Source: an uncultured Spirochaetota bacterium (GTDB taxonomy: Bacteria > Spirochaetota > Brachyspiria > Brachyspirales > Brachyspiraceae). From it: a stretch of DNA of 64,000 nucleotides. The stretch is taken from assembly GCA_944390575.1 (NCBI GenBank), contig CALXQJ010000003.1, positions 1 to 64,000 of the forward strand, in the 5' to 3' direction. The notes below the pieces were generated by a model, which saw only the letters and a program-made list of their open reading frames with translations, had not been told where the DNA came from and did not search any database. Positions 30,582 to 39,268 of this stretch are shown here, piece after piece. Every line of letters begins with the position of its first letter. Positions within the stretch are counted from its first letter, which is position 1. Both the position numbers and the translations under genes were made by a program.

Positions 30582-31826
30582 CTAAAATAACTCTATATTC
30601 TCTATAGAACTCTCTCTCTCTTCAGCTATATCCAAATTCTTAATTTTTACAACCCCACGCTTAATCTCTTCTTCTCCAACAATAACAGCATACTTAGCCC
30701 CAATCTTATTAGCAACCTTAAATTGATTTTTTATATTCTTAGAAGAAAAAGAATAATCACAACTAATACCCTTAGCTCTTAACTTCTGCATAATATCAAG
30801 TACATATTTTTCAGTAGAGTCAAAAGCTATAATAAAAACATCAAGTCTATCATCATCTATCTTTTTTTCTTGATTTTCCAAAACAATAAGAAGTCTTTCA
30901 ATACCAATAGCAGAACCAACAGCAGGTATATCTTTACCATTATTAAATATACCAATCAAATTATCATATCTACCACCACCAAGTATAGCACTTTGTGCAC
31001 CTAATGTATTAGTTTGAACTTCAAATGTAGTTTTAGTATAATAATCTAAACCTCGAACTAATTTTGGATCTATTATAAATTTTTGATTAAGTTTATTAAG
31101 TTCATCACATACAATATCAAAATGCTCTCTACACTCATCACAAACATAATCATAAAATTTAGGAATATTATTAGTAATCTCTCTACACTTTTCATTCTTA
31201 CAATCTAATATTCTTAAAATATTATTATCATACCTATTCTTACAAGTATCACAAAGTTCATCTTTTCTGCTACTAAGTGCCTCTTTGAGTGCATTATCAT
31301 AATTAGGCTTACACTTAGAACAACCTACAGTATTAATAAGTAAATTAATATTATCAATTCCAAATTCTTTTAAAATATGAATATTTAAAGATATAACTTC
31401 AGCATCTATAACAGGAGAATGAGACCCTATACACTCTATACCAAATTGATTAAACTCTCTATATCTACCCTTCTGTGGTCTCTCAGCTCTATACATAGTT
31501 CCAATATAAAAAAGCTTATTAATATAAAAATCTTGATTAATATTATTCTCTATAAAAGCTCTAACAACAGAAGCAGTACCCTCAGGACGAAGTGTTAGAG
31601 AACGCCCACCCCTATCTTCAAAAGTAAACATCTCCTTTCCTACAATATCAGTACCACTACCAATACCACGAGTAAAAAGATCCGTATACTCAAATAAAGG
31701 AGTTCTTATTCTGCTATAACCATAAAGCTTTGCAATATGTTTTATCTTGTTTTCTATAAATTCAATTCTATTTGCCGACTCATAATAAAAATCATTCGTA
31801 CCACGTGGTCTATTTATATTAAGCAT
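30582..31826 (-). CDS. hisS: Histidine-tRNA ligase
   Basis: Class II aminoacyl-tRNA synthetase charging tRNA-His. The ATG at 31826 is chosen because GGAGAG sits 4 bases upstream and MLNINRPRGTNDFY is the family start; an upstream in-frame ATG has no ribosome site. Motif 1 surroundings (TPLFEYTDLFTRGIG), motif 2 (MYRAERPQKGRYREFNQFG), the histidine signature (LVRGLDYYTKTTFEV) and motif 3 (GSAIGIERLL) are all present. An insert with four CxxC-like pairs (around residues 175-230: CSKC, CDTC, CDEC) suggests a zinc-binding knuckle. The C-terminal anticodon-binding domain is complete. Confidence 0.96.
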   Translation of the reverse strand: MLNINRPRGTNDFYYESANRIEFIENKIKHIAKLYGYSRIRTPLFEYTDLFTRGIGSGTDIVGKEMFTFEDRGGRSLTLRPEGTASVVRAFIENNINQDFYINKLFYIGTMYRAERPQKGRYREFNQFGIECIGSHSPVIDAEVISLNIHILKEFGIDNINLLINTVGCSKCKPNYDNALKEALSSRKDELCDTCKNRYDNNILRILDCKNEKCREITNNIPKFYDYVCDECREHFDIVCDELNKLNQKFIIDPKLVRGLDYYTKTTFEVQTNTLGAQSAILGGGRYDNLIGIFNNGKDIPAVGSAIGIERLLIVLENQEKKIDDDRLDVFIIAFDSTEKYVLDIMQKLRAKGISCDYSFSSKNIKNQFKVANKIGAKYAVIVGEEEIKRGVVKIKNLDIAEERESSIENIELF

Positions 31827-31852
31827 TATCTCTCCATAAAAATCATATATCA

Positions 31853-33094
31853 TTATTTAGAATAAACTAAATAATCATCTTTATTAAGATTAGTATCAGC
31901 TCCACTTGTTCTAACACCATTTCTTTGAATAACAATAGAAAGTAAGTTATAAGCCCTACTATTCACATTGAAACTATTAGTATAAGTGTTTCCTAAAAAA
32001 GATACAACAACTGTATGTCTACCCTCTTTAACATTAAGATTAAAAGTTTGCGATTTTGTAGTATTAAAAGTACTTCCTGCTATTGAAATTTTAACATTTC
32101 CATATGACTCTTTAGTATTAACTAATATTGTGAGAGGAAATGAGTTTGATTGTTTTTGCTGTTGTGGGGCTACAACTGGAGGTTGCTGTCTTATAGTATT
32201 TGTATTATCTCTTCTTATAGTATTAGTATATGCACCACCTCTTCTATATATATTGGTATTATTATTATTTGTTGTCATATTTGTAAATATTCTATCATTA
32301 TTTGCCTTCTCTGATACTCTACTATTTAATATTCTATTTTTAGGTGGATATTCCTCAAAGTATATATATTGATAAGCACCATATTTTGATAAATTAGGGT
32401 CTTCTGGTAGAACTTTAATATATTTTCTTATAGCCTGATAAACATCAGTTCTTGCTGTAAGCTCTTTATAGCTTTTTTGTACATATTCTTCTGGATAATA
32501 TAGTTTTCTCATCATTTGTTTAAGTGTTGAGTACTCACCTACAAAATAATCAAATATAATACGAGAAGGATAAAGTTCATTTTCTGCTATTTTCTCTAAT
32601 CTCTGATAATAAAGTGTATATGTAGATTTATCTAAAAATCCAAGATATAAACTCCAATATAAAGATGTAGGATAAAAATCATCATAAGGTACAGCATTAT
32701 CTGCATATTCTTTAAATATTAAAGAAGCAAGCTCTGTATTATTACTCTGAATAGTAAGTATCCCCCCTATATACAATAAAGCTCTTGTATTAAAATTATA
32801 CTTAGAATCATAAGGAATTTCTAAAGCATATCTAAAGTCACTTAAAGCTTTATTTAACTCATTTGTAGAACCTCTATAATGTACGTATGAATAATATTCA
32901 CTAATACCTCTATAAAACATAAAAATATCTCTACTAACATTATATGTAGTAGAATAAGCATTCTTTGAAAACCAATCTATAGCTTTAGTAGGAACATCTC
33001 TTTGTAATTTCTCCATATATTCTGGAAAAGTATATGTATACTGTGCCATCAAAATAGTAGCAAAGATTAGTATCAAAAATAAATACTTTTTCAT
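31853..33094 (-). CDS. Exported protein with PEGA-like C-terminal domain
   Basis: A 413-residue secreted protein of unknown role. A signal peptide (MKKYLFLILIFATILMAQ) is followed by an alpha-helical part (about 25-240) with TPR-like spacing of aromatic residues, an Asn/Arg/Gln-rich linker (about 265-315), and a beta domain (about 318-400). That domain, PLTILVNTKESYGNVKIS ... VKEGRHTVVVSFLG, resembles PEGA surface domains. It is the first gene of a hisS-mltG transcript, 26 bases before the hisS ATG. Surface or periplasmic scaffold function is a guess. Confidence 0.65.
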   Translation of the reverse strand: MKKYLFLILIFATILMAQYTYTFPEYMEKLQRDVPTKAIDWFSKNAYSTTYNVSRDIFMFYRGISEYYSYVHYRGSTNELNKALSDFRYALEIPYDSKYNFNTRALLYIGGILTIQSNNTELASLIFKEYADNAVPYDDFYPTSLYWSLYLGFLDKSTYTLYYQRLEKIAENELYPSRIIFDYFVGEYSTLKQMMRKLYYPEEYVQKSYKELTARTDVYQAIRKYIKVLPEDPNLSKYGAYQYIYFEEYPPKNRILNSRVSEKANNDRIFTNMTTNNNNTNIYRRGGAYTNTIRRDNTNTIRQQPPVVAPQQQKQSNSFPLTILVNTKESYGNVKISIAGSTFNTTKSQTFNLNVKEGRHTVVVSFLGNTYTNSFNVNSRAYNLLSIVIQRNGVRTSGADTNLNKDDYLVYSK

Positions 33095-33165
33095 ACTTAA
33101 TTCCTTATAAACAAAGTACTAATTATAATATAACAAAAAAACATATTATACACAATATTAGAACT

Positions 33166-34653
33166 CTATTTTTTACCTGAGTACATATTAATAACTAAAT
33201 TTGATAATTCCTTTTCTAATATTCCATACCATATAGATTTTCTCCTTTTTAAAGCCTCACTATTCATGGCTACATCCAAGAGTTTATTATATGTTATATT
33301 TGCTTTTTGAACTGTTTGAAATAAAGTAATATGATTAGAAGCAAATATTTTATTAATATTTAAATCTATTTCTTTTTTCATTATAATATCATACATAGGT
33401 AAAACTTTATTATACCCTTCATAAATGTTCTCAGAATATTCTAATACCATCTTATCAAAATTAGGTATCTTCTTAAGTAGTGATACTATAAGACCAAAAT
33501 TATCAATAGCCTCTTTATAGCTTTCTCGAATAATATAAGCACCCTTACAGTTTTCACATAATTCAATAATTGTAGAATTAGAATATCCAGATATATAATC
33601 ATTAACCTTTTCATTAACAGTAAATTCAGGCATAGACTTCATTACTTTAATAATTAAATCAATAATATCAACAAACAACTTCTGTTTCCACAAATTACCC
33701 TTAACACTATTAACAACCTCTTCCATCTCAGAGAAAAAATTCTCTTTATATTTATCAGTATCATTAAATATAATCTCAACAATAGGTATATCCGTACCCT
33801 TAAATGAAATCATACCATTATCATAAAAAGATAAAAGATTATATAGCTCACAAGGATTTTTAGTATTATCCTTAATAAAACTAAATTGTAAATTCTTAGT
33901 AACAATAACCTTATTATCACTCGGAGATAAACTATTAGCTCGAGCCTGCATACGAGCAGCATTATTAATTAAGAAACCAGATAAATCCCCATCCTCAGTT
34001 ATAATTAAAGAGCTATTAGTGTTCCCCCCAGCAATACCGGCAGAAACCTTAAACTCAGGCATAGAAGAAGTGTCAATATTAGGACAATCTGATAAATACT
34101 TCTTTTTACTCAATACTCCAATAATAGCAATAGTAGCATTCAAAGCATCAGTAGCAGAAGGAGATACTAATACAATTTCATCTCCTTGTTTTCTACTTGA
34201 TATAACATTATAATGCCTCGCTACTTCGCTAATCTTATTCTGAAGTAAATCGTCTAAAGAATGCATCTTAGATAAATTATTCTTATTTTCATCACAAAAC
34301 TTAGTATAACCATGTACATCAAGCATACCAATATACATATCAGCAATGCTTAAACTAAGCTTCAAATCTCCAGCAAAATCATACTTAGGATGTTCTATAA
34401 CAAACATCTCCCAAAGCTTAGAATAAGACTCCTTATCTAAACTATTGAAAAAACCCCAATAAGTTTTACGTATAAGAAAAAATAATTTCTTTAAAATTTC
34501 ACGCCCATCAGATATACTATCAAAATTAATATTCTTAGCATATTCTAAAATACCAGAAAAAGTTCTAATATCACCAAAAACTATTTTATCAATCAAATGA
34601 GAATATAATTCATACTTAGAAGTAGAAGAAGTATACTCCTCTATTTTTTGCAC
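33166..34653 (-). CDS. Class III nucleotidyl cyclase-like protein
   Basis: A 495-residue cytoplasmic protein with a central class III cyclase homology domain (about 103-245). MLDVHGYTKF (110-119) gives the first metal aspartate D112; RKQGDEIVLV places the second at D158; and GFLINNAARM keeps the catalytic N230 and R234. D223, three residues before the conserved glycine, occupies the position that selects adenine in adenylate cyclases, so cAMP is the more likely product. The flanking 100 N-terminal and 250 C-terminal residues are helical and unrecognised. No membrane helix is seen. Activity is inferred from preserved residues only. Confidence 0.62.
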   Translation of the reverse strand: MQKIEEYTSSTSKYELYSHLIDKIVFGDIRTFSGILEYAKNINFDSISDGREILKKLFFLIRKTYWGFFNSLDKESYSKLWEMFVIEHPKYDFAGDLKLSLSIADMYIGMLDVHGYTKFCDENKNNLSKMHSLDDLLQNKISEVARHYNVISSRKQGDEIVLVSPSATDALNATIAIIGVLSKKKYLSDCPNIDTSSMPEFKVSAGIAGGNTNSSLIITEDGDLSGFLINNAARMQARANSLSPSDNKVIVTKNLQFSFIKDNTKNPCELYNLLSFYDNGMISFKGTDIPIVEIIFNDTDKYKENFFSEMEEVVNSVKGNLWKQKLFVDIIDLIIKVMKSMPEFTVNEKVNDYISGYSNSTIIELCENCKGAYIIRESYKEAIDNFGLIVSLLKKIPNFDKMVLEYSENIYEGYNKVLPMYDIIMKKEIDLNINKIFASNHITLFQTVQKANITYNKLLDVAMNSEALKRRKSIWYGILEKELSNLVINMYSGKK

Positions 34654-34670
34654 TATAATACTCCTAAAAA

Positions 34671-35141
34671 CTAACGCTTTCTAAACTTATAAGGATCTGA
34701 AAAATCTCGCCTACCTTGATACTTAGAAAGATATAAAATATTTGTAGCAATAGTATAAAATCCACTATCACCATATTTAGTTATAGTTTCCTTTGCTTTC
34801 TTTTCTCTAATAAAATCATAAGATAATAAATGATTATCATCTACTATCAAATGACATAATACTCTACCAAAGATATCATAATTAGAAACTATAATATAAA
34901 CATTATCGGTATTGCTTATTCTTTTTATAAGGTAGTTTTTTACTTTTTTACCAGTTTTTTGACTAAGTTCTGGGGCGTCTATACCTATAAATCTATAGTA
35001 AATATTATTATATTCTATAGTGTCGCCATCTACTACTCTTATAAGGTTTTTATTTAATTTCTTTTTATAATTATAAAAATTTGTATAATAGTCTGAGTTT
35101 GTAATAGATAATAATATTTTTTTATTATTAGAATCTCTCAA
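34671..35141 (-). CDS. Staphylococcal-nuclease-like domain protein (3' part of a split frame)
   Basis: Thermonuclease (SNase) fold cleaving DNA/RNA with Ca2+. Numbering from the TTG at 35141: VVDGDT (36-41), RFIGIDAPE (50-58) with R50, D55 and E58, and FGRVLCHL with R93 correspond to the catalytic Arg35, Asp40, Glu43 and Arg87 of staphylococcal nuclease. There is no good start: the frame is open upstream to 35264 and beyond without ATG or GTG, and TTG at 35141 lacks a ribosome site. The upstream frame (35252-35590) joins it by a -1 shift at a TTTTTTA heptamer, giving a 306-residue membrane-anchored enzyme. Either the gene is frameshifted or frameshifting is programmed. Confidence 0.7.
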   Translation of the reverse strand: MRDSNNKKILLSITNSDYYTNFYNYKKKLNKNLIRVVDGDTIEYNNIYYRFIGIDAPELSQKTGKKVKNYLIKRISNTDNVYIIVSNYDIFGRVLCHLIVDDNHLLSYDFIREKKAKETITKYGDSGFYTIATNILYLSKYQGRRDFSDPYKFRKR

Positions 35142-35251
35142 AGTAATATACTCATTATCATCAATACTATTAATATCTAAAACAACTTTAATATATTTAA
35201 TATCATTACGAAATGCATAATCTAAAATATCATCATAAAAAGAATATAAAA

Positions 35252-35590
35252 CTATACTACTTCTAAAAAAATAGAGTATATAAAAAAACGAATTTTACCT
35301 ACAAAGAAAATATCAGGAAAGTATTTTTTTATATATTCTTTATTTTTATCTTTAAAAAATAAATTATAAGTATCAAAACAATATACTAAATCCCTATCTA
35401 AAAAATAAGAGTATATAATATCTGTATTATTATTGTCTATTAATGATTTTATACTAATAGAATCTATAAATAAAATTTTTCTATCCGAATATAATACTTT
35501 AGAGAATATAAAAAATATAATAATTATTATAAATATAAAAATAATAAAATATCTTAATAACTTTTGATTTTTTGTATAATAGATTCGCAT
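35252..35590 (-). CDS. Membrane-anchor frame preceding the SNase domain
   Basis: A 112-residue reading frame starting MRIYYTKNQK with one strong helix (about 11-30, nearly all Ile/Phe) and a soluble tail. It overlaps the last 37 bases of thiE. Zero-frame translation stops at TAG (35252-35254), three codons after a U UUU UUA heptamer. A -1 shift there continues into the SNase frame. On its own it matches nothing I know, so I regard it as the 5' part of one gene with the nuclease. Confidence 0.55.
   Translation of the reverse strand: MRIYYTKNQKLLRYFIIFIFIIIIIFFIFSKVLYSDRKILFIDSISIKSLIDNNNTDIIYSYFLDRDLVYCFDTYNLFFKDKNKEYIKKYFPDIFFVGKIRFFIYSIFLEVV
35264..35270 (-). other. Candidate -1 slippery heptamer (T TTT TTA)
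   Basis: In the zero frame the codons read ATT TTT TTA GAA GTA GTA TAG, so the heptamer sits in X XXY YYZ register just before the stop. It is the same slippery heptamer used by HIV-1 gag-pol. It is also part of a T7 homopolymer, so an indel (or sequencing error) there would equally split or join the frames. Confidence 0.55.
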
Positions 35591-36237
35591 TTTAATTTTA
35601 TACTATCAGAAGAAACTATATCACTAAGCATACAAATAGATTGAGCATTATGCTTATAAAGCTCTTCAATATTATCAAACTTAATACCACCAATACAAAC
35701 AAAAGGAATATCAAAACTATTTATATAATCTATTATTTCAACACCTGTTGGAGCATCCGCATCTTTTTTTGTATTAGTAGAATATATAGGACCTATACCT
35801 ATATAATCTGCTGTTGTATTTATAGAGTTTAAAATTTGTTCTCTGTTAGAAGTAGAAAGTCCTATAATAAAATCATACCCCACAATATTTCGTACAACCT
35901 CTATAGGAAGATCGCTCTGACCAATATGAATACCATCAGCTGATACTGCCAATGCCAAATCTACATAATCATTAATAATAAGTAGTGCATCATATTTTTT
36001 AGTGAGTTTTCTAATCTCTATACACTCATTATACTGCTCTCGCATACTTTTATAATTTTTTTCTCTATATTGAATAATTATAACTCCAGCATCAAGCATC
36101 TGAGAAACAACTTCTATATTAGTACGTCCATTAGAATAATCATTAGCAGTACAACAGTATAAACTCTTATTAAAATATCTATCTTTTAATAAAGCCCTTC
36201 GCTTAGAAATATCTTTACTTTGTTTAATATCATTCAT
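35554..36237 (-). CDS. thiE: Thiamine phosphate synthase
   Basis: Couples hydroxymethylpyrimidine diphosphate and thiazole phosphate to thiamine phosphate. The 227-residue TIM barrel shows IIQYREKN, LLIINDYVDLALAVSADGIHIGQ (written here as two overlapping motifs LLIINDYVDLA and DGIHIGQSDLP), IIGLSTSN, YIGIGPIYSTNTK with the pyrophosphate-binding serine/threonine loop, and VCIGGI. It lies 5 bases after the MoxR-like gene. No other thi genes are in the window and no TPP riboswitch is seen upstream, as it is internal to an operon. It may serve salvage of thiamine precursors. Confidence 0.93.
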   Translation of the reverse strand: MNDIKQSKDISKRRALLKDRYFNKSLYCCTANDYSNGRTNIEVVSQMLDAGVIIIQYREKNYKSMREQYNECIEIRKLTKKYDALLIINDYVDLALAVSADGIHIGQSDLPIEVVRNIVGYDFIIGLSTSNREQILNSINTTADYIGIGPIYSTNTKKDADAPTGVEIIDYINSFDIPFVCIGGIKFDNIEELYKHNAQSICMLSDIVSSDSIKLKCESIIQKIKSY

Positions 36238-36242
36238 AAAAT

Positions 36243-37130
36243 CTATATAAGCTCTTCATCATTACTATTTTCATTAGAATTATTCTTTTTATTAATATCA
36301 AGATTAAGACTAAGTATTCTAAGCCCATCTTCTCCAAGAACACTTCTAAGAGCAATTAAAAAAGCAGAATCCTTATTAGCAGTAATATTAGAACTATAAA
36401 GCTTCATAGCATAACGAGCCATATTAATACCATCACGTACAGAAAAAGATGCATTAGTCATATGAGATTTTTGTAAAAAACCAACAGTTATTTTTAATAT
36501 CTCTTCATCAGCAAAAGGAAGATTCATTTTTAATATATCATACTCTTCTTTAATATCAGGAAAAGGTAATTCTATAGTAGGTTGTAATCGTGAATGAATA
36601 TATTCAGGAAGTTCAAATGTAGAAGCATCATCATTCATAGTAACTATTATTCTAAAGTCTGGATGAGCTTTTATTTTAATACCAGCTATCACACTTTCAA
36701 CATAACGTCTATCATCAAGTAAAGGAGCAAGAGAAGCCCAAGTTTTCTCTCCCATCCTATTTCCTTCATCCAATATACATACCCCACCTTTAATCATAGC
36801 AGTAACAAGACTAGAAGCATGATATATTATCTTATTATCATCAGAAATAACAGGTATAACAATCAAATCTTCAGGACGAGTATCTACAGTACATTGAAAT
36901 ATATAAACATCTTTTTTTAATATTTCTTTAGCAACATAATAGGATAATGTAGTTTTACCAGCACCAGGCTTTCCAACTAATCTTGGATTTAATGGTATAT
37001 CATCTTCTGAGATAATATGCCAAGAAGCTGTTATTTGTCTAACTAAATCCTCTTGACCTGTCCATTTTGTTGTAATATTATCTGGATTTGTTAATACTAA
37101 TTCTACATTGTCAATTTTTACTTTTTCCAT
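36243..37130 (-). CDS. MoxR/CbbQ-like AAA+ ATPase
   Basis: ATPase of about 295 residues likely acting as a chaperone that remodels or loads cofactors into a partner protein. Walker A VGKPGAGKTTLSYYVAKE and Walker B GGVCILDEGNRMGEK are clear, followed by sensor-1 RIIVTMNDD and an arginine-finger region HSRLQPTIELPFP. The ATG at 37130 gives the usual start; an in-frame ATG at 37157 upstream is equally open but overlaps the ribosome-site-like AAGGT. MoxR proteins normally pair with a VWA-domain partner, and none is nearby. Confidence 0.8.
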   Translation of the reverse strand: MEKVKIDNVELVLTNPDNITTKWTGQEDLVRQITASWHIISEDDIPLNPRLVGKPGAGKTTLSYYVAKEILKKDVYIFQCTVDTRPEDLIVIPVISDDNKIIYHASSLVTAMIKGGVCILDEGNRMGEKTWASLAPLLDDRRYVESVIAGIKIKAHPDFRIIVTMNDDASTFELPEYIHSRLQPTIELPFPDIKEEYDILKMNLPFADEEILKITVGFLQKSHMTNASFSVRDGINMARYAMKLYSSNITANKDSAFLIALRSVLGEDGLRILSLNLDINKKNNSNENSNDEELI

Positions 37131-37293
37131 AAATATAAATACCTTATTAATAAACATAGTTATAATAAATGAATTCTGTAAAAAGTCAATTATAAATAAA
37201 ACTCATTAAAGATTTATAATATTTAGGTAAAATATAGTTTACAAAAAGAAATTTATTCTATAAACTATTTCTAAAAAGGAAGGGTATAGATAA

Positions 37294-38316
37294 ATGAAAA
37301 TATACGATTTAAGAAGCGATACTATAACAAAACCTTCTTTAGCTATGCGTAAAGCTATGTATGATGCTGAAGTTGGGGATGATGTTTATTTGGAAGATCC
37401 TACTGTAAATAAACTTCAAGAAATGACTGTAGAGATTACAGGTAAGAAAAAAGCATTATTTGTATCATCTGGAACTATGGGCAACTTAATATCTCTTATG
37501 ATATTATCAAAAAGAAATAAACAAGTTTTATTAGACAGTGAATCTCATATTATACACTATGAGCTTGGAGGAGTTAGCTCTATTGCAGGACTTATGCCTC
37601 TACCTATAAAAACAGAAAGAGGATTTCTTACTAAAGAATTGATAGAAAATCATTTAATACAAAAAAAATATGATATGTCTAATGTAAATATGGTCTCTAT
37701 AGAAAATACACATAATAGATATGGTGGTAGTGTTTATCCTATTCATATATTAAGAGATTTATATTCATTAACTAAGTCAAAAAATGTACATCTACATATA
37801 GATGGTGCTAGAATATTTAATGCCTCTATTGCTTCTAAAACTTCTGTTAAAGATATTGCTAATAATTGTGATAGTATTACTTTTTGTTTATCTAAGGGGC
37901 TTGGTAGCCCTTTTGGTTCTATACTTTGTGGGGATGAAGATTTTATAAATGAGGCTTATAGTATGAGAAAGCTACTTGGGGGCGGACTTAGACAAAGTGG
38001 TATAATGGCTGCTGCTGGTATATATGCACTTGAAAATAATATTTCTCTTTTAGAAGAAGATCATATAAAAATAAAAAAATTAGCTAATGCTGTATTAGAA
38101 TCTGGTATTGGAAAAGTAAATTTAGATGAAGTTGAAACTAATATACTAATATTTAATACTGAGAAAAAAGCTTCTGATATAGTTGCAAAATTAGATGAAG
38201 TTGGAATTAGATGTATTGCTTTTGATGAATATAGAGTTAGATTTGTTAGTCATTTAAATATTAGTATGAATGAAATAGATGAAGTTTGTGATATTATAAA
38301 AAAAACAAAGTTCTAA
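37294..38316 (+). CDS. ltaE: Low-specificity L-threonine aldolase
   Basis: PLP enzyme cleaving threonine or allo-threonine to glycine and acetaldehyde. The 340-residue protein begins MKIYDLRSDTITKPSLAMRK, the family start, with AEVGDDVYLEDPTVNKLQ after it, then VSSGTMGNLISL, LHIDGARIFNAS (PLP pyridine-N aspartate) and CLSKGLGSPFGS, which holds the Schiff-base lysine. A strong AAGGAAGGG ribosome site precedes the ATG. It is a single-gene unit ended by a bidirectional terminator. Confidence 0.95.
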   Translation: MKIYDLRSDTITKPSLAMRKAMYDAEVGDDVYLEDPTVNKLQEMTVEITGKKKALFVSSGTMGNLISLMILSKRNKQVLLDSESHIIHYELGGVSSIAGLMPLPIKTERGFLTKELIENHLIQKKYDMSNVNMVSIENTHNRYGGSVYPIHILRDLYSLTKSKNVHLHIDGARIFNASIASKTSVKDIANNCDSITFCLSKGLGSPFGSILCGDEDFINEAYSMRKLLGGGLRQSGIMAAAGIYALENNISLLEEDHIKIKKLANAVLESGIGKVNLDEVETNILIFNTEKKASDIVAKLDEVGIRCIAFDEYRVRFVSHLNISMNEIDEVCDIIKKTKF

Positions 38317-38347
38317 TTTAATAAACTTTAATAAATATAATAAATAA

Positions 38348-38387
38348 AAAAAGAAGATAAAGTACATAAAAACCTTATCTTCTTTTT
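38348..38387. terminator. Bidirectional terminator between ltaE and the SPOR gene
   Basis: A 13-bp perfect stem AAAAAGAAGATAA/TTATCTTCTTTTT surrounds a 14-base loop. A-tracts and T-tracts on both flanks let it act for the two convergent units. Confidence 0.88.
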
Positions 38388-38395
38388 ATTCTATT

Positions 38396-39268
38396 TTAAC
38401 TATTTTTCTTATCTGAGTAAATATAACTATCCTTATAAGCAGGTATCTTTCTAACCTCACTTAAAGCAGCAAGAGCATCTTCTCTACTATCATACCTACC
38501 TATTTTTAATTTATACATCATAGTACCATCATTTGTAGTTTCTTCTTTAACAAAAGCTTTTGGAAACTTTTTCTTTAAATTATCTCTTTCAGAATATGTA
38601 TGCTCCTTATCATATCCAACAGCAACTTGTATAAAATATACAGAGTTTACAGAAGAACTTTTAGTATAAGGAACTCTTGTTACTTCTGTAGAGCTTTTCA
38701 TAGGAGAAACACTTGCAAGTTGACCTGGAGGCGTATATGTAGTATTTGGTTTTAATCCACTAAAATCTTTTTTTCTTATATTACTATTAATACTGTCAAG
38801 TTCTAATGCAAGACTTTGAGTATATTCATTATATCTATCTTCAGGTGTGCTACCCTCTCTTATAATACTATCATTATCATTAGAAACTATAATAAAATCA
38901 GATGATTCACTAACATCATTATTAACAGGTACATTATCTATTAAATTATCAATATTCTCATCATTTCTTAAAAGAAGATTAGTATCAGTATTATTATTAT
39001 TAATATCATTATAAGCATAAACGCTCTTAGACTTACCAACCTGAACACCTATTACAAATACAAATAAAATTATAGAAACAAAGATTAATAAAAATGATAA
39101 TAATCTTGCCGTAGTAAAGTTGAATACATATAAGGTTTTTCTTCTATTATTAGTATGAGTGCTATGAGACGACATTTTAGTGTTAAAATTAGGACTCTCT
39201 GCTTTATCTGCTTTAATAGAAGATTCTTTTTCTTTTTTGTTTAAAAATTCTCTTTGATTTAAAGTCAT
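38396..39268 (-). CDS. SPOR-domain membrane protein
   Basis: A 290-residue bitopic protein probably targeted to the septum. A cytoplasmic head (1-52) is followed by one helix (about 53-75), a long Asn/Ser/Asp-rich periplasmic linker, and a C-terminal SPOR domain (about 211-287: VYFIQVAVGYDKEHTYSERD onward, ending with RYDSREDALAALSEVR). SPOR domains bind glycan strands stripped of stem peptides at division sites. The start overlaps the 3' end of coaE by 56 bases; TAGGGA 8 bases before the ATG supports it. It closes the ftsZ operon. Confidence 0.85.
   Translation of the reverse strand: MTLNQREFLNKKEKESSIKADKAESPNFNTKMSSHSTHTNNRRKTLYVFNFTTARLLSFLLIFVSIILFVFVIGVQVGKSKSVYAYNDINNNNTDTNLLLRNDENIDNLIDNVPVNNDVSESSDFIIVSNDNDSIIREGSTPEDRYNEYTQSLALELDSINSNIRKKDFSGLKPNTTYTPPGQLASVSPMKSSTEVTRVPYTKSSSVNSVYFIQVAVGYDKEHTYSERDNLKKKFPKAFVKEETTNDGTMMYKLKIGRYDSREDALAALSEVRKIPAYKDSYIYSDKKNS

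Noticed and set aside
31986-32372. A plus-strand open frame opposite the PEGA-like protein gene
   Set aside because: It is antisense to a gene with signal peptide and recognisable domain, has no ribosome site and a composition expected from the complementary strand.
35554-36237. TPP riboswitch controlling thiE
   Set aside because: thiE starts 5 bases after the preceding gene; there is no leader in which a THI element could fit.
37233-37272. Inverted repeat ATAGTTTA/TAAACTAT before ltaE as a riboswitch or operator
   Set aside because: The arms are short and AT-only around the likely promoter; no conserved structure can be recognised.
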